Assembly: GCF_000787715.1 (NCBI RefSeq)
Contig: NZ_BBPI01000064.1
Location: 1-64,000, forward strand
DNA: 64,000 nt
From: Sphingomonas parapaucimobilis NBRC 15100
GTDB taxonomy: Bacteria > Pseudomonadota > Alphaproteobacteria > Sphingomonadales > Sphingomonadaceae
Direction: 5' to 3'
A program made the translations under genes and the position numbers. A model generated the notes under the pieces. The model was not told the origin of the DNA and ran no database searches. It saw nothing but the letters and a program-made list of their open reading frames with translations. Below, piece by piece: positions 9,183 through 18,625 of this stretch (its first letter is position 1; each line of letters starts with the position of its first letter).

Positions 9183-10056
9183 CGCAGAAAACTGGGTCCG
9201 CATCGCCAATGACCATCTGTCGGCGGCGATCAATCCGTTCGGGGCCGAGCTGTCCTCGCTGAAGGATGCAGCGGGCCGCGAGTTGATGACCAACGCGGAC
9301 CCGGCTTTCTGGACCGGCCGCGCACCGCTGCTCTTTCCGGTGATCGGCGTGACCCGCGACGGCATCCGCCTGGACGGCCGGCATTATCCGATGGCCAAGC
9401 ACGGCTTTGCCCGCCACTCGACCTTCGAGCTGGTGACGCACGAGGCCACCCGCGCGGTCTTCTCGCTGGGCGACAGCGAGGAAACGCGCACCTCCTATCC
9501 TTTCGCCTTTCGGCTGGAGGTGGAGTTCCGGCTGGAGGAGGCGACGCTCGCGGTGGAGGTCCGCGTCCTCAATCGCGGCGAAGTGCCGATGCCCGCCAGC
9601 TTCGGCTTCCACCCCGCCTTCGCCTGGCCGCTGCGCTACGGCAAGGCCCGCGCCGACCACCGCATCGTCTTTGAACAGGACGAGCCCGCCCGTCTGCGCG
9701 AGATCGCGCCCGACGGCCTGATCGCTGAAGCCCGCCGCGACAGTCCACTTGATGGCCGCGTTCTGCACCTGGCCGACGACCTGTTCACCAACGACGCGCT
9801 GGTCTGGGACCCGGTCGAGAGCCGCCACGTCACCTACGGCGCGGACGGCGCGCCGCAGTTGCGCATAGCCTTCCCCGATACCGACAAGCTCGGCATCTGG
9901 ACCAAGCCCGGCGCGGCCTATGTCTGCGTCGAGCCCTGGCACGGCATTGCCGACCCGGAAGGGTATGACGGCGAGTTCACCGACAAGCCCGGCGTCTTCG
10001 TCGTGCCGGTCGGCGGTGAAAAGGTCATGCAGATGACGGTGACGCTGGCGGGGTAA
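9175..10056 (+). CDS. Aldose 1-epimerase family protein (LacX/YeaD-like mutarotase fold)
   Basis: 293 aa from a GTG overlapping the end of pheT, with GGGAG upstream. It has the galactose-mutarotase-like beta-sandwich pattern, with MAKHGFARH near residue 75 and FGFHPAFAWPL near residue 143 supplying the active-site histidines expected of this group. The likely substrate is a free or phosphorylated hexose anomer; linkage to pheST gives no hint of its role. No signal peptide, so cytoplasmic. Confidence 0.85.
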   Translation: MADAENWVRIANDHLSAAINPFGAELSSLKDAAGRELMTNADPAFWTGRAPLLFPVIGVTRDGIRLDGRHYPMAKHGFARHSTFELVTHEATRAVFSLGDSEETRTSYPFAFRLEVEFRLEEATLAVEVRVLNRGEVPMPASFGFHPAFAWPLRYGKARADHRIVFEQDEPARLREIAPDGLIAEARRDSPLDGRVLHLADDLFTNDALVWDPVESRHVTYGADGAPQLRIAFPDTDKLGIWTKPGAAYVCVEPWHGIADPEGYDGEFTDKPGVFVVPVGGEKVMQMTVTLAG

Positions 10057-10067
10057 AATCCGCTAAG

Positions 10068-10227
10068 CCCCTCCCCTTCAGGAACATCAGGTAAACCGCG
10101 TCCCACGCGGTTTAGATCAGGCTGGGAGCCTGATCGACCTGATGCTGGGTTGGGGTGGGGCCTCGCCTCGGGTGCCGCGCCTGAGGAAGCGCCCCACCCC
10201 CGGCCCCTCCCCTGAAGGGGAGGGGAG
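10068..10227. repeat. Intergenic repeat, family B (copy 1) with inserted three-way-junction palindrome
   Basis: Flanking pieces (CCCCTCCCCTTCAGG at the left, CCCCTCCCCTGAAGGGG at the right, with GGTTGGGGTGGGGC and GCCCCACCCCCGGCC inside) match the element at 28299-28397. Near its left end lies a separate module at 10085-10144: outer stem CATCAGG/CCTGATG enclosing two perfect 9-bp hairpins (10092-10114 and 10115-10135). Fills the gap between the epimerase gene and prfC; nothing coding is seen. Confidence 0.75.
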
Positions 10228-10323
10228 ATTTGGCAGGGGCCTGTCTTGTGCCACAATTTGCTGTAACAGGCGCATCATCTCGGGCGCTCGGACGCGCCAT
10301 TTCCCTATTCGACAGAGCCGCCC

Positions 10324-11850
10324 ATGACTTCCCCCCGCCGTACCTTCGCGATCATCTCGCACCCTGACGCCGGCAAGACGACGCTGACCGAAAAGCTGCT
10401 TTATTTCGGCGGCGCGATCCATCTGGCGGGCGAGGTCAAGGCGCGGGGCCAGAATCGCCGCGCGCGGTCGGACTGGATGAAGATCGAGCAGCAGCGCGGC
10501 ATCTCGGTCACGTCCTCGGTGATGACGTTCGAGAAGGACGGCGTGACCTTCAACCTGCTCGACACGCCGGGCCACGAGGATTTCTCGGAGGATACCTACC
10601 GCACGCTGACCGCCGTCGACTCGGCCGTCATGGTCATCGACGCGGCGCGCGGGATCGAGGCGCAGACACGCAAGCTGTTCGAGGTGTGCCGCCTGCGCTC
10701 GGTGCCGATCATCACCTTCATCAACAAGGTCGACCGCGAAGGCCGTCCGCCCTTCGAACTCCTCGACGAGATCGCCGACATCCTCGCGCTCGATGTCGCG
10801 CCGATGAGCTGGCCGGTCGGCATGGGCGGGTTGTTCGAGGGCATTCTCGACCTGACCACCGGCAAGGTCAGCCGTCCCGAGGGCGACAGCCGCGCCTTTC
10901 ACGGCAAGGTGGACGATGCGCCGACCCTGCCCGCCGAGATCGCCGAGGAAATCGAGCTGGCCCAGGCCGGTTATGCCGAATTCGATGGCGAGGCGTATCG
11001 TAATGGCGACCTGACGCCGGTCTATTTCGGCTCCGCGCTGAAGGACTTCGGGGTCGCCGAGCTGATCGACGCGCTGAGCCGCCATGCGCCGAGCCCACGC
11101 CCACAGCCCGCCGAGCCCGCGCCCGTCTCGCCGGACAACAAGGAAGTCACCGGCTTCGTGTTCAAGGTGCAGGCGAATATGGACCCGCAGCATCGCGACC
11201 GCATCGCCTTCATGCGGCTGTGCTCGGGCACGTTTAAGCGCGGCATGAAGCTGACGCCGACGGGCCATGGCAAGCCGATCGCGGTCCATTCGCCGATCCT
11301 GTTCTTCGCGCAAAATCGCGAAGTCGCGGACGAGGCGTTTCCGGGCGACATCATCGGCATTCCGAACCACGGCACGCTCCGTGTCGGCGACACGCTGTCG
11401 GAGCGGGCGGACGTGCGCTTCACCGGCCTGCCCAATTTCGCGCCCGAAATCTTGCGCCGCGTCGCGCTGAAGGACCCGACCAAAACCAAGCAGCTGCGCA
11501 AGGCGCTGGACGACATGGCCGAGGAGGGCGTGACCCAGGTCTTCTACCCGGAGATCGGGTCGAACTGGATCATCGGCGTCGTCGGGCAGCTCCAGCTCGA
11601 CGTGCTGCTGTCGCGACTGGACGCGGAGTATAAGGTCGCGGCGGGGCTGGAGCCTGCGCCATTCGACACCGCGCGCTGGATCACAGCGGACGATCCCGCC
11701 GACCTGAAGGCGTTCATGGATCTAAACCGCTCGGCCATGGCCAAGGACCGCGACGACAACCCCGTCTTCCTTGCCAAGAGCGCCTGGGAAGTCGGCTATG
11801 TCGCCGATCGCTATCCCAAGGTCCGCTTCCTCGCCACGCGCGAGCGCTGA
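10324..11850 (+). CDS. prfC: Peptide chain release factor 3
   Basis: Translational GTPase that recycles RF1/RF2 from the ribosome after termination. 508 aa. G1 P-loop SHPDAGKTT (residues 12-20), G3 DTPGHEDFSEDTYRTLT, G4 NKVDREGR; then an EF-Tu-like beta-barrel domain and the RF3 C-terminal domain. The length fits the family (about 510-530). ATG at 10324, apparently monocistronic or leading the hypothetical gene 58 bases downstream. Confidence 0.96.
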   Translation: MTSPRRTFAIISHPDAGKTTLTEKLLYFGGAIHLAGEVKARGQNRRARSDWMKIEQQRGISVTSSVMTFEKDGVTFNLLDTPGHEDFSEDTYRTLTAVDSAVMVIDAARGIEAQTRKLFEVCRLRSVPIITFINKVDREGRPPFELLDEIADILALDVAPMSWPVGMGGLFEGILDLTTGKVSRPEGDSRAFHGKVDDAPTLPAEIAEEIELAQAGYAEFDGEAYRNGDLTPVYFGSALKDFGVAELIDALSRHAPSPRPQPAEPAPVSPDNKEVTGFVFKVQANMDPQHRDRIAFMRLCSGTFKRGMKLTPTGHGKPIAVHSPILFFAQNREVADEAFPGDIIGIPNHGTLRVGDTLSERADVRFTGLPNFAPEILRRVALKDPTKTKQLRKALDDMAEEGVTQVFYPEIGSNWIIGVVGQLQLDVLLSRLDAEYKVAAGLEPAPFDTARWITADDPADLKAFMDLNRSAMAKDRDDNPVFLAKSAWEVGYVADRYPKVRFLATRER

Positions 11851-11908
11851 GACGGAACCGGAGGCCCGTGTCGCGGCTTCATGGCGCATGATCGAACAGG
11901 GACTTGGC

Positions 11909-12430
11909 ATGGACCGCACCGCAATCGAGCAGACCTTCGAAGCCAATGAGAAGCTGATCCGCCGCCGCGCGCTGAAGGCGGGGGCCAAGGCGCTGACCAT
12001 CGGCACCGAGAGCTTGGCCGAGACGATCGACGCGATCGGCGATGCCTATGGCCTGACCGGCGCGCAGCGTCGCCAGCTGGAGCCTGGCATGGCGATCGAG
12101 GCGCAGGAGATCGTCGGCAAGTTGAAGGGCTTTGTCGGTCCGGCCGCATTGTTCAGCGACCTTCGCGGCGGCGCGGGGCTGCTGTCGCAGGCCAAGGCGG
12201 CCGGGCGGCTGGCCAAGACGGCGCGCAAGATCGGTCGGGGTGGCCTGGCGGCGGGCCGGGTGGCGGCGCGTGGCGGGCGTGCGGCACGCGGACTGCCCTG
12301 GGCGGCGCTGGGCGTGGCGGCCTGGGGCGTCGGCAATGGCGGCTGGTTCTGGTGGAAGGCGCACGCCTATAACCGGGCGTGTTGGGATTTGTTGTTGGGT
12401 GAACAGGGCGGGGTGGTTCAGCCTGCCTGA
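11909..12430 (+). CDS. Conserved-looking hypothetical protein
   Basis: 173 aa from an ATG with AGGGA eight bases upstream (an in-frame ATG at 11888 is an alternative). No family recognised. The first ~100 residues are helical and charged (IEQTFEANEKLIRRRALKAG), then an Ala/Arg/Gly-rich stretch and one Trp-rich hydrophobic segment (PWAALGVAAWGVGNGGWFWW) that could enter the membrane. Codon use matches neighbouring genes, which supports it being real. Follows prfC with 58 bases between. Confidence 0.6.
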   Translation: MDRTAIEQTFEANEKLIRRRALKAGAKALTIGTESLAETIDAIGDAYGLTGAQRRQLEPGMAIEAQEIVGKLKGFVGPAALFSDLRGGAGLLSQAKAAGRLAKTARKIGRGGLAAGRVAARGGRAARGLPWAALGVAAWGVGNGGWFWWKAHAYNRACWDLLLGEQGGVVQPA

Positions 12431-12452
12431 TCTTGGCCGGACGATGGGGCGT

Positions 12453-12536
12453 GGGCTTCGACTTCGCTCGGCCTGGACGGCTGTTTGAAGCGGACCATAT
12501 CCCCAACCTCCGTTCAGGCTGAGCGAAGTCGAGGCC
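12453..12536. repeat. Intergenic inverted repeat, family C (copy 1)
   Basis: Left arm GGGCTTCGACTTCGCTCGGC (with GGACGG after it) and right arm TTCAGGCTGAGCGAAGTCGA form an imperfect palindrome around a 30-base spacer. The left arm is the most diverged of the five family C copies. Lies exactly between the convergent hypothetical gene and merR-like gene, where it could fold as a bidirectional terminator. Confidence 0.75.
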
Positions 12537-12549
12537 TACGCCCCAAAAC

Positions 12550-12915
12550 TCACCGCCCGGCCCGGTCGTCCCAGGCGAGTCCCTCGACCAGCGAATCGCG
12601 GATCGCGCGCAGGATCGCCGCCGGATCGTCCTTGGCCCGCGATTCGCTTTCCAGAAGCTGCTGCACGCCGCGCACCGTATAGCCCTGCTGGTTGAGCAGC
12701 TGGTCTATGCGCCGGATCAGCGCCATGTCCTCGGGCCGGTAATAGCGGCGATTGCCCGCGCGCTGCACGGGTTTCAGCTGCGGAAAGCGGCCTTCCCAGT
12801 AACGCAGGACATGCTGCGCCACGCCGGTCTCACGCGAAACCTCCCCGATGGTGCGCAATGCACCATCGGCCTTGCCGCCATCCGCGGGCCGTTCGGGCCT
12901 ATCCCGCCGCGACAA
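12550..12915 (-). CDS. MerR family transcriptional regulator
   Basis: 121 aa. The winged-helix MerR HTH runs from [20 protein letters not shown] through the RRYYRPEDM wing (residues about 21-65), followed by a short helical tail. No Cys-rich metal site, so the inducer is unknown. The best start is a TTG at 12915, overlapping ihfA by 17 bases; no good ribosome binding site is visible, fitting translational coupling. This ihfA-merR pair ends the rpmF-plsX-fabH run. A perfect 10-bp inverted repeat with a 5-base spacer lies inside its coding start (12845-12869). Confidence 0.88.
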   Translation of the reverse strand: MSRRDRPERPADGGKADGALRTIGEVSRETGVAQHVLRYWEGRFPQLKPVQRAGNRRYYRPEDMALIRRIDQLLNQQGYTVRGVQQLLESESRAKDDPAAILRAIRDSLVEGLAWDDRAGR

Positions 12916-13198
12916 TGCGATCGCGCATCATCTGGCTGGCGCGGAAGGTCAGCACGCGGCGCGGTGCGATCGGCACCTCCACCCCGGTCTTGGGATTGCG
13001 GCCGATCCGCTCCCCCTTGTCACGCAGCACGAAGGTCCCGAACCCCGAAATCTTGACGTTCTCGCCCCGCGACAGTGCCTCGCACATCTCGACGAGAATC
13101 TGCTCGACCACATCGGCCGAGTCGGATCGCGACAAGCCGACTTCCTGATGCAGCGATTCTGCCAGGTCGGCGCGCGTCAAAGTTCCAGCGTTCGTCAT
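12899..13198 (-). CDS. ihfA: Integration host factor subunit alpha
   Basis: 99 aa DNA-bending protein, ATG at 13198 with GGGGGAT upstream. Typical HU/IHF fold: [20 protein letters not shown], then [20 protein letters not shown] and the beta-arm [12 protein letters not shown] with the intercalating Pro. Pairs with IhfB (not in the window). The gap to fabH is 91 bases, so it may have its own promoter inside the operon. Confidence 0.96.
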   Translation of the reverse strand: MTNAGTLTRADLAESLHQEVGLSRSDSADVVEQILVEMCEALSRGENVKISGFGTFVLRDKGERIGRNPKTGVEVPIAPRRVLTFRASQMMRDRIVAAG

Positions 13199-13289
13199 GT
13201 GGCCATCCCCCAATGGTATCTGGCGATCCGGTATCATACCGCCCGATGGGACCGAAAGGGATTTATCTCGCTCAATGTCAATCGATTGT

Positions 13290-14258
13290 TCAGAAGCGTA
13301 TCACCGCGGCACCCCATGTGAACCCGCCGCCCATCGCTTCCAGGACCAGAATGTCGTTTTCGCGGATGCGGCCGTCGCGCACGGCCGTGTCGAGCGCAAG
13401 AGGCACCGAGGCCGCCGAGGTATTGGCATGGCGGTCGACGGTGACGACGACCTTTTCGGCGGGCAGGTTCAGCTTGCGCGCGGTCGCGTCGAGAATGCGG
13501 GCATTGGCCTGGTGCGGCACGACCCAGTCGACATCGGCCGAGGTCAGGCCTGCGAGGCCCAGCGATTCCTCCATCACCTGTGCCAGATTGACGACGGCGT
13601 GGCGGAACACCTCGCGCCCCTTCATCCGCAGCTTGCCGACGGTGCCGGTGGTCGAGACGCCGCCATCGACATAGAGCAGGCCGTTGTGGCGGCCATCGGC
13701 ATGCAGCTTGGTCGCCAAGATGCCGCGTCCGCCTTCATCGTCGCTCTCGCGCGCTTCGAGCACCATCGCACCCGCGCCGTCGCCGAACAGGACGCAGGTG
13801 GTGCGATCCTCCCAGTCGAGGATGCGGCTGAAGGTTTCCGCACCGATCACCAGCGCGCGGCGCTGCACGCCCGAACGCAGCATCGCATCGGCGACCTGCA
13901 CGGCATAGAGAAAGCCCGAGCAGACGGCGGCCACGTCGAACGCAACACAGTCGTTGATGCCCAGCATCGCCTGGACCTTGGTGGCGGTCGCCGGGAAAGT
14001 CTGGTCCGGGGTGGCGGTGGCCAGCACGATCAGGTCGATGTCCTGCGCCGACAATCCGGCGGCGGCGATCGCGGCCTTGGCGGCGTCGGCGGCCAGCGTC
14101 GCGGTCGTCTCTTCGGGACCTGCGATATGGCGGAAGCGGATGCCGGTCCGCTCGACGATCCATTCGTCGGAGGTGTCGACCTCTTGCGCCAGTTCTTCGT
14201 TCGACACCCGCCGGGTTGGAAGGGCCGACCCCGTACCCGTGACGATCGAACGAATCAT
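13290..14258 (-). CDS. fabH: 3-oxoacyl-ACP synthase III
   Basis: Condenses an acyl-CoA (usually acetyl-CoA) with malonyl-ACP to start fatty-acid synthesis. 322 aa. Catalytic triad visible: Cys113 (AAVCSGF), His in VPHQANARI and Asn in [12 protein letters not shown] at 14258 overlaps the plsX stop (ATGA). Complete family length. Confidence 0.97.
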   Translation of the reverse strand: MIRSIVTGTGSALPTRRVSNEELAQEVDTSDEWIVERTGIRFRHIAGPEETTATLAADAAKAAIAAAGLSAQDIDLIVLATATPDQTFPATATKVQAMLGINDCVAFDVAAVCSGFLYAVQVADAMLRSGVQRRALVIGAETFSRILDWEDRTTCVLFGDGAGAMVLEARESDDEGGRGILATKLHADGRHNGLLYVDGGVSTTGTVGKLRMKGREVFRHAVVNLAQVMEESLGLAGLTSADVDWVVPHQANARILDATARKLNLPAEKVVVTVDRHANTSAASVPLALDTAVRDGRIRENDILVLEAMGGGFTWGAAVIRF

Positions 14259-15283
14259 GCGGCGTCCTCGAAATTCAGGAGATCCTCGGCGATACGCCGG
14301 GTCAGGTCGGCGCGCACCATCTTGGCCGCATTGCCGATCGCGGTGGCGACGCCCAGTTCGTTGGCGCTGCCATGGCTTTTCACCACCACGCCGTTCAGGC
14401 CCAGGAAGACCGCGCCATTGTGGTTGTTGGGGTCGAGATGGTCGCGCAGCAACTGCGTCGCCGGGCGCGAGATCAGGAAGCCGATCTTCGAGCGGGTCGA
14501 GGAGCGGAAGGCGCGCTTCAGCAGGTCGCCGACGAAACGCGCGGTCCCCTCGGCGGTCTTGAGCGCGATATTGCCGGCAAAGCCGTCGCACACGATCACA
14601 TCGACTTCGCCACGGGCGAGCTGATTGCCCTCGATAAAGCCGGTGAAGTTCAGCGGCAGGTGATTCTGGCCGCGCAGCACGGCGGCGGCGTCGCGAATCT
14701 CGTCGGTGCCCTTCTGATCCTCGGACCCGATATTGAGCAGCGCCACGCGCGGATTGTCGAGTTCCAGCAGAACGCGGGCATAGGCCGCGCCCATGACGGC
14801 GAACTGGACGAGATTGCGCGCATCGCACTCGGTATTGGCGCCGAGGTCGAGCATGACGACGTCATTGTCGCCCAGCGTCGGCAGCGGCGCGGCCAGCGCG
14901 GGCCGGTCGATGCCGGGAAGCGTGCGTAGCGACAGCTTGGCCATCGCCATCAGCGCGCCGGTATTGCCCGACGACACCATGGCGGCGGCGCGACGCTGTT
15001 TCACCAAGTCGATGGCGATGCCCATCGACGTGACGCGCGCACGCCGAATCGCCTGGCTGGGCTTTTCGCTCGAGCCGACGATTTCGGGCGCATGCACGAT
15101 TTCGGACGCGGCGGACAGATTGGGATGGGACTTCAACCCCTCCGCAATCTGCGCCTCGTCACCGACCAGGAAGAACCGCATGCCCTCGAAACGGCGTCGC
15201 GCTCTGGCGACACCCGCGAGCATCACGGCCAGCCCGTCGTCGCCGCCCATCGCATCGACGGCGATCCAGGCGTTATCGGCCAT
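14255..15283 (-). CDS. plsX: Phosphate acyltransferase PlsX
   Basis: Transfers acyl groups from acyl-ACP to phosphate, giving acyl-phosphate for PlsY in phospholipid synthesis. 342 aa, opening with [10 protein letters not shown] and carrying [11 protein letters not shown] and [11 protein letters not shown] family signatures. Starts at ATG 15283, 39 bases after the rpmF stop; overlaps fabH. Confidence 0.97.
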   Translation of the reverse strand: MADNAWIAVDAMGGDDGLAVMLAGVARARRRFEGMRFFLVGDEAQIAEGLKSHPNLSAASEIVHAPEIVGSSEKPSQAIRRARVTSMGIAIDLVKQRRAAAMVSSGNTGALMAMAKLSLRTLPGIDRPALAAPLPTLGDNDVVMLDLGANTECDARNLVQFAVMGAAYARVLLELDNPRVALLNIGSEDQKGTDEIRDAAAVLRGQNHLPLNFTGFIEGNQLARGEVDVIVCDGFAGNIALKTAEGTARFVGDLLKRAFRSSTRSKIGFLISRPATQLLRDHLDPNNHNGAVFLGLNGVVVKSHGSANELGVATAIGNAAKMVRADLTRRIAEDLLNFEDAA

Positions 15284-15322
15284 GGGTATCCTCTAACGGT
15301 CGTTCAGGTGAAGGTGGAGGGA

Positions 15323-15502
15323 TCAGCCCTCGACCGACACGACCTCACGGCCGTTATAATGGCCGCAGGCGGTGCACAGATTGTGCGGACGCTTCAGCTC
15401 GCCGCAGTTCGGGCATTCCTGGAATGCCGCGACCGTCAGCGAGTCGTGGCCACGGCGCATGCCGCGCTTGGAGGGCGAAGTCTTTCTCTTGGGGACGGCC
15501 AT
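15323..15502 (-). CDS. rpmF: 50S ribosomal protein L32
   Basis: 59 aa, starting [20 protein letters not shown], the L32 signature. It keeps the four zinc-ribbon cysteines (CPNCGELK and CTACGHYN region). First gene of the rpmF-plsX-fabH-ihfA-merR run. The ~200 bases between its start and 15707 must hold its promoter; I see no gene there. Confidence 0.98.
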   Translation of the reverse strand: MAVPKRKTSPSKRGMRRGHDSLTVAAFQECPNCGELKRPHNLCTACGHYNGREVVSVEG

Positions 15503-15706
15503 TGCGGCACCTTATCAATCGAACAATGGGTGGAATACGCCACGATCAGCACCCATTGCGCGCCCGGATCGTCGACCCGGCCGCGTGAGCACCCAGCCGG
15601 ACGCATCGCGAAGCCCCGCGCCTATAGCGAGTTTTGCCGATGTTGCAAGCGCGGGCGCCAAATGGCACTCCCCGGTATCCGGCAATTTACAGGAAAGACG
15701 GCATTT

Positions 15707-16141
15707 ATGGTCCTGCCCGTTACGCTCAGCATCGCGGCGGCGGCCGCCATCGTCAATTTGTGGCTGGCGCTGCGAATCGTCATGGGCCGATTCCGCGGCA
15801 AGGTGATGATCGGCGACGGCGGCGATTCGCGACTCGTGGCGGGCATGCGAGCCCAGGCCAATTTCGTCGAATATGCGCCCTTCGTCCTGATCCTGATGGG
15901 CCTGATCGAGCTGGGCGGCGGATCGTCCTTCTGGCTGTGGATAGCGGGCGGTGCGTTCATCGTGGCGCGGATCGCCCATGGCTGGGGCATGATGCGACCC
16001 GCACCCAATATCGGGCGGGCCGGGGGCGCGATCGGCACCTGGGCGATCCTGGCGCTGCTCGCCGGTTGGGGAATCGGGATCGTCTATGCTGCGCAGGCCG
16101 TTCCTGCCCCGACCACGACCGTCGTAAGGATCGACCGCTGA
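15707..16141 (+). CDS. MAPEG family membrane protein
   Basis: 144 aa with four hydrophobic segments and the MAPEG pattern RLVAGMRAQANFVEYAP, the conserved ERxxxAxxNxxE-like region after helix 1. The MAPEG fold includes glutathione transferases and peroxidases; the substrate here is unknown. The ATG at 15707 follows AGGAAAG; an in-frame ATG at 15662 would add 15 residues before the first helix. Its stop shares a base with the start of the M28 peptidase, so they are co-translated. Confidence 0.85.
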   Translation: MVLPVTLSIAAAAAIVNLWLALRIVMGRFRGKVMIGDGGDSRLVAGMRAQANFVEYAPFVLILMGLIELGGGSSFWLWIAGGAFIVARIAHGWGMMRPAPNIGRAGGAIGTWAILALLAGWGIGIVYAAQAVPAPTTTVVRIDR

Positions 16142-17781
16142 TGATTCGCCTGCCCCTGACCGGCCTCGCCGCCCTGATGCTGACGGGGTCGCTGACCGCC
16201 GCCGCGCCCGACCCCATATCGCCGCGGCGCCTGTCGGCCGATGTGAAGACGCTCGCCTCCGACGCGTTCGATGGCCGCGCGCCGGGCACGCCGGGGGAGG
16301 CCAGGACGGTCGACTGGCTGGTCGCGCAGTTCAAGGCGATGGGCCTGCAACCCGGCGGCCCGGATGGGCAATGGACGCAGGCCGTGCCGCTGATCCGAAC
16401 CCAGACCGGGCAAGGGACGATGCGGGCGGGGGCGATGCCGCTGGTGCAGGGGCAGGGCGTCTATGTCTCGACCGTGCGGCCGGTCGACCGGGTGGCGATC
16501 AAGGATGCGCCCATGGTGTTCGTCGGTTACGGCGTCCACGCGCCGGAGCGCGGCTGGGACGACTTCAAGGGCGTCGACCTGAAGGGCAAGATCGCCGTCT
16601 TTCTGGTCAACGATCCCGATTTCGAGGCGGTGGCGGGCGACGATGCCAAGGGCAGGTTCGGCGACCGGCGCATGACCTATTATGGCCGCTGGACCTATAA
16701 ATATGAGGAAGCCGCGCGGCAGGGCGCGATCGGCGCGCTGATCGTCCATGATACGCCGGGCGCGGGCTATGGCTGGGCGACGGTGACCGCGCCGGCGGGC
16801 GAGAATTACGATATCGTCCGCAGCGACCCGACCTCGCGCATCCTGTTGCAGGGCTGGCTGTCGGGCGAGTCGGCAAGCCAGTTGTTCGCCGCCGCCGGAC
16901 TGGACCTGGCGCAGCAGCGGGCGCGCGCAAGGCGTGCGGACTTCCGGCCGGTGGAATTGAAGGGGCAGACCTTCTCCGCGGACCTGCCCGTCACCACCGT
17001 CCGCGCCGAAAGCCGCAACGTGCTGGCCAGGCTGCCCGGCAAGACGCACCCCGATGAAGTCGTGATGTTCGGCGCGCATTGGGACGCCTATGGCAGGGGC
17101 GCACCGGATTCGCAGGGGCGGGTGATCCGCCCCGGCGCAAACGACGATGCGCTGGGCGTGGCGGGCGTGCTGGAACTGGCGCGCGCGTTCAAGGCGGCCC
17201 CGCCAACCGACCGCAGCCTGGTCTTCGCGCTATGGACCGGCGAGGAGCGCGGGCCGCTGGGGTCGGAAACCTATGCGGTGAAGCCGGTCTATCCGCTTGG
17301 CAAAACGGTCGCCAACCTGACGCTCGACATACTCCAGACGGCGGGACCGGCGCGGGACGTGATGCTGGTCGGTGACGGGCAGAACGACCTGGAGGACCGG
17401 CTGAAGGCCGCGGCGGGTGCGCAGGGCCGTACGGTGACGCCCGAGGCGCTGCCCGAGCGCGGGCTGTTCTATCGCGCCGATCACTTCTCCGTCGCGCGGC
17501 GGGGTGTGCCGACGCTGCTGCTGATGGCGATCAGCGGCGCGCCCGATCTGGTCGCGGGCGGGCGGCCTGCGGGGCAGAAGTGGCTGGACGGGTATATGCG
17601 CTGTTACCACCAGACCTGCGACGCGTGGGACGCGAACTGGGACCTGCGCGGGGCGGCGGCGGATGTCGGGCTGCTGTACCGGATCGGGCGCGATCTGGCC
17701 GATGGGCGAGACTGGCCGGAATGGCGCACCGGGTCCGAGTTCAAGGCGATTCGCAGCGAGAGTGCTGCGGAACGGCGGTAA
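16141..17781 (+). CDS. Secreted M28 family zinc metallopeptidase
   Basis: 546 aa. N-terminal signal peptide (LTGLAALMLTGSLTAAA), then a protease-associated-like region (about residues 100-270) and the M28 aminopeptidase core. Zinc ligands seen: GAHWDAYGRG (His, Asp), NDDALGVAG (bridging Asp), WTGEERGPLG (catalytic/ligand Glu pair) and YHQTCDAWD (His). Probably a periplasmic or outer-membrane-associated aminopeptidase. The last ~30 residues are polar. Confidence 0.92.
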   Translation: MIRLPLTGLAALMLTGSLTAAAPDPISPRRLSADVKTLASDAFDGRAPGTPGEARTVDWLVAQFKAMGLQPGGPDGQWTQAVPLIRTQTGQGTMRAGAMPLVQGQGVYVSTVRPVDRVAIKDAPMVFVGYGVHAPERGWDDFKGVDLKGKIAVFLVNDPDFEAVAGDDAKGRFGDRRMTYYGRWTYKYEEAARQGAIGALIVHDTPGAGYGWATVTAPAGENYDIVRSDPTSRILLQGWLSGESASQLFAAAGLDLAQQRARARRADFRPVELKGQTFSADLPVTTVRAESRNVLARLPGKTHPDEVVMFGAHWDAYGRGAPDSQGRVIRPGANDDALGVAGVLELARAFKAAPPTDRSLVFALWTGEERGPLGSETYAVKPVYPLGKTVANLTLDILQTAGPARDVMLVGDGQNDLEDRLKAAAGAQGRTVTPEALPERGLFYRADHFSVARRGVPTLLLMAISGAPDLVAGGRPAGQKWLDGYMRCYHQTCDAWDANWDLRGAAADVGLLYRIGRDLADGRDWPEWRTGSEFKAIRSESAAERR

Positions 17782-17787
17782 TCCCTT

Positions 17788-17872
17788 GGCCTTCGACTTC
17801 GCTCAGGCTGAACGGGGTTTAGGGTTTAGACCCAGCCCCTACATCCGTTCAGGCTGAGCGAAGTCGAAGCCC
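17788..17872. repeat. Intergenic inverted repeat, family C (copy 2)
   Basis: Arms CTTCGACTTCGCTCAGGCTG and CAGGCTGAGCGAAGTCGAAG are near-perfect inverted copies around a 35-base spacer that contains a short GGGTTTA duplication. Located between the convergent M28 and metallo-beta-lactamase genes. Confidence 0.8.
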
Positions 17873-17883
17873 ACGCGAAACCC

Positions 17884-18558
17884 TCACCCCAGGCCCAGAA
17901 CCCGGTCCGCGACGAACGCATTGCTCTGCCGCTCATGCCCGAAGGTGCTGGGCTGGCCATGGCCCGGAATGAACGCGGTCTCGTTCCCCAGCGGCCACAG
18001 CTTTTCGACGATCGAGCGGATCAGCGTGTCGTGATCCCCGCCCGGCAGGTCCGAGCGACCGACCGATCCCTGGAACAGCACGTCGCCGACCAGCGCGAAA
18101 TGCGAGGGCGCGTGGTGGAAGATCACATGGCCGCGCGTATGGCCCGGCGTCTCGTACACATCCAGGGTCAGGTCGCCGATCGTCACCGTGTCGCCCTCCG
18201 ACAGCCAGCGGGTCGGCTCCAGCACCTGGGCGGGGATGCCGTAAGCCTGGCCATCCTCGTCCAGCCGCGCGAGCCAGAACCGATCCTCTTCCTGCGGCCC
18301 CTCGACGGGCACCGACAAGGCGTCGGCCAGTTCCTTGGCGCCGCCCGCATGGTCGATATGGCCATGGGTCAGCAGGATCTTCTCGACCGTCACCCCGGTC
18401 TTGGCGATGGCGTCATGGATACGCGGCAGGTCGCCGCCGGGATCGACCACCGCCGCCTTCATCGTCGCGGTGCACCACACGATCGAACAATTCTGCTGAA
18501 GCGGGGTGACGGGCACGATCGCGGCCCGGAGCGGCGGGTTCTGGGGAGCACTGGTCAT
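17884..18558 (-). CDS. MBL-fold hydrolase, glyoxalase II-like (YcbL type)
   Basis: 224 aa from ATG 18558. Binuclear metal motif LLTHGHIDHAGG (HxHxDH), then ETPGHTRGH and GDVLFQGSVGR, and PGHGQPST near the C-terminus. The short length without a C-terminal glutathione-binding helix domain fits YcbL-like enzymes rather than GloB. Likely hydrolyses a thioester such as S-lactoylglutathione. Divergent from pabB with 67 bases between starts. Confidence 0.9.
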   Translation of the reverse strand: MTSAPQNPPLRAAIVPVTPLQQNCSIVWCTATMKAAVVDPGGDLPRIHDAIAKTGVTVEKILLTHGHIDHAGGAKELADALSVPVEGPQEEDRFWLARLDEDGQAYGIPAQVLEPTRWLSEGDTVTIGDLTLDVYETPGHTRGHVIFHHAPSHFALVGDVLFQGSVGRSDLPGGDHDTLIRSIVEKLWPLGNETAFIPGHGQPSTFGHERQSNAFVADRVLGLG

Positions 18559-18625
18559 GCCCCGGCGATAAGGGCTGGGACGGCCCGGGCCAATCGATAC
18601 TTGCATGGGGGGGCAGGCGACGTGC

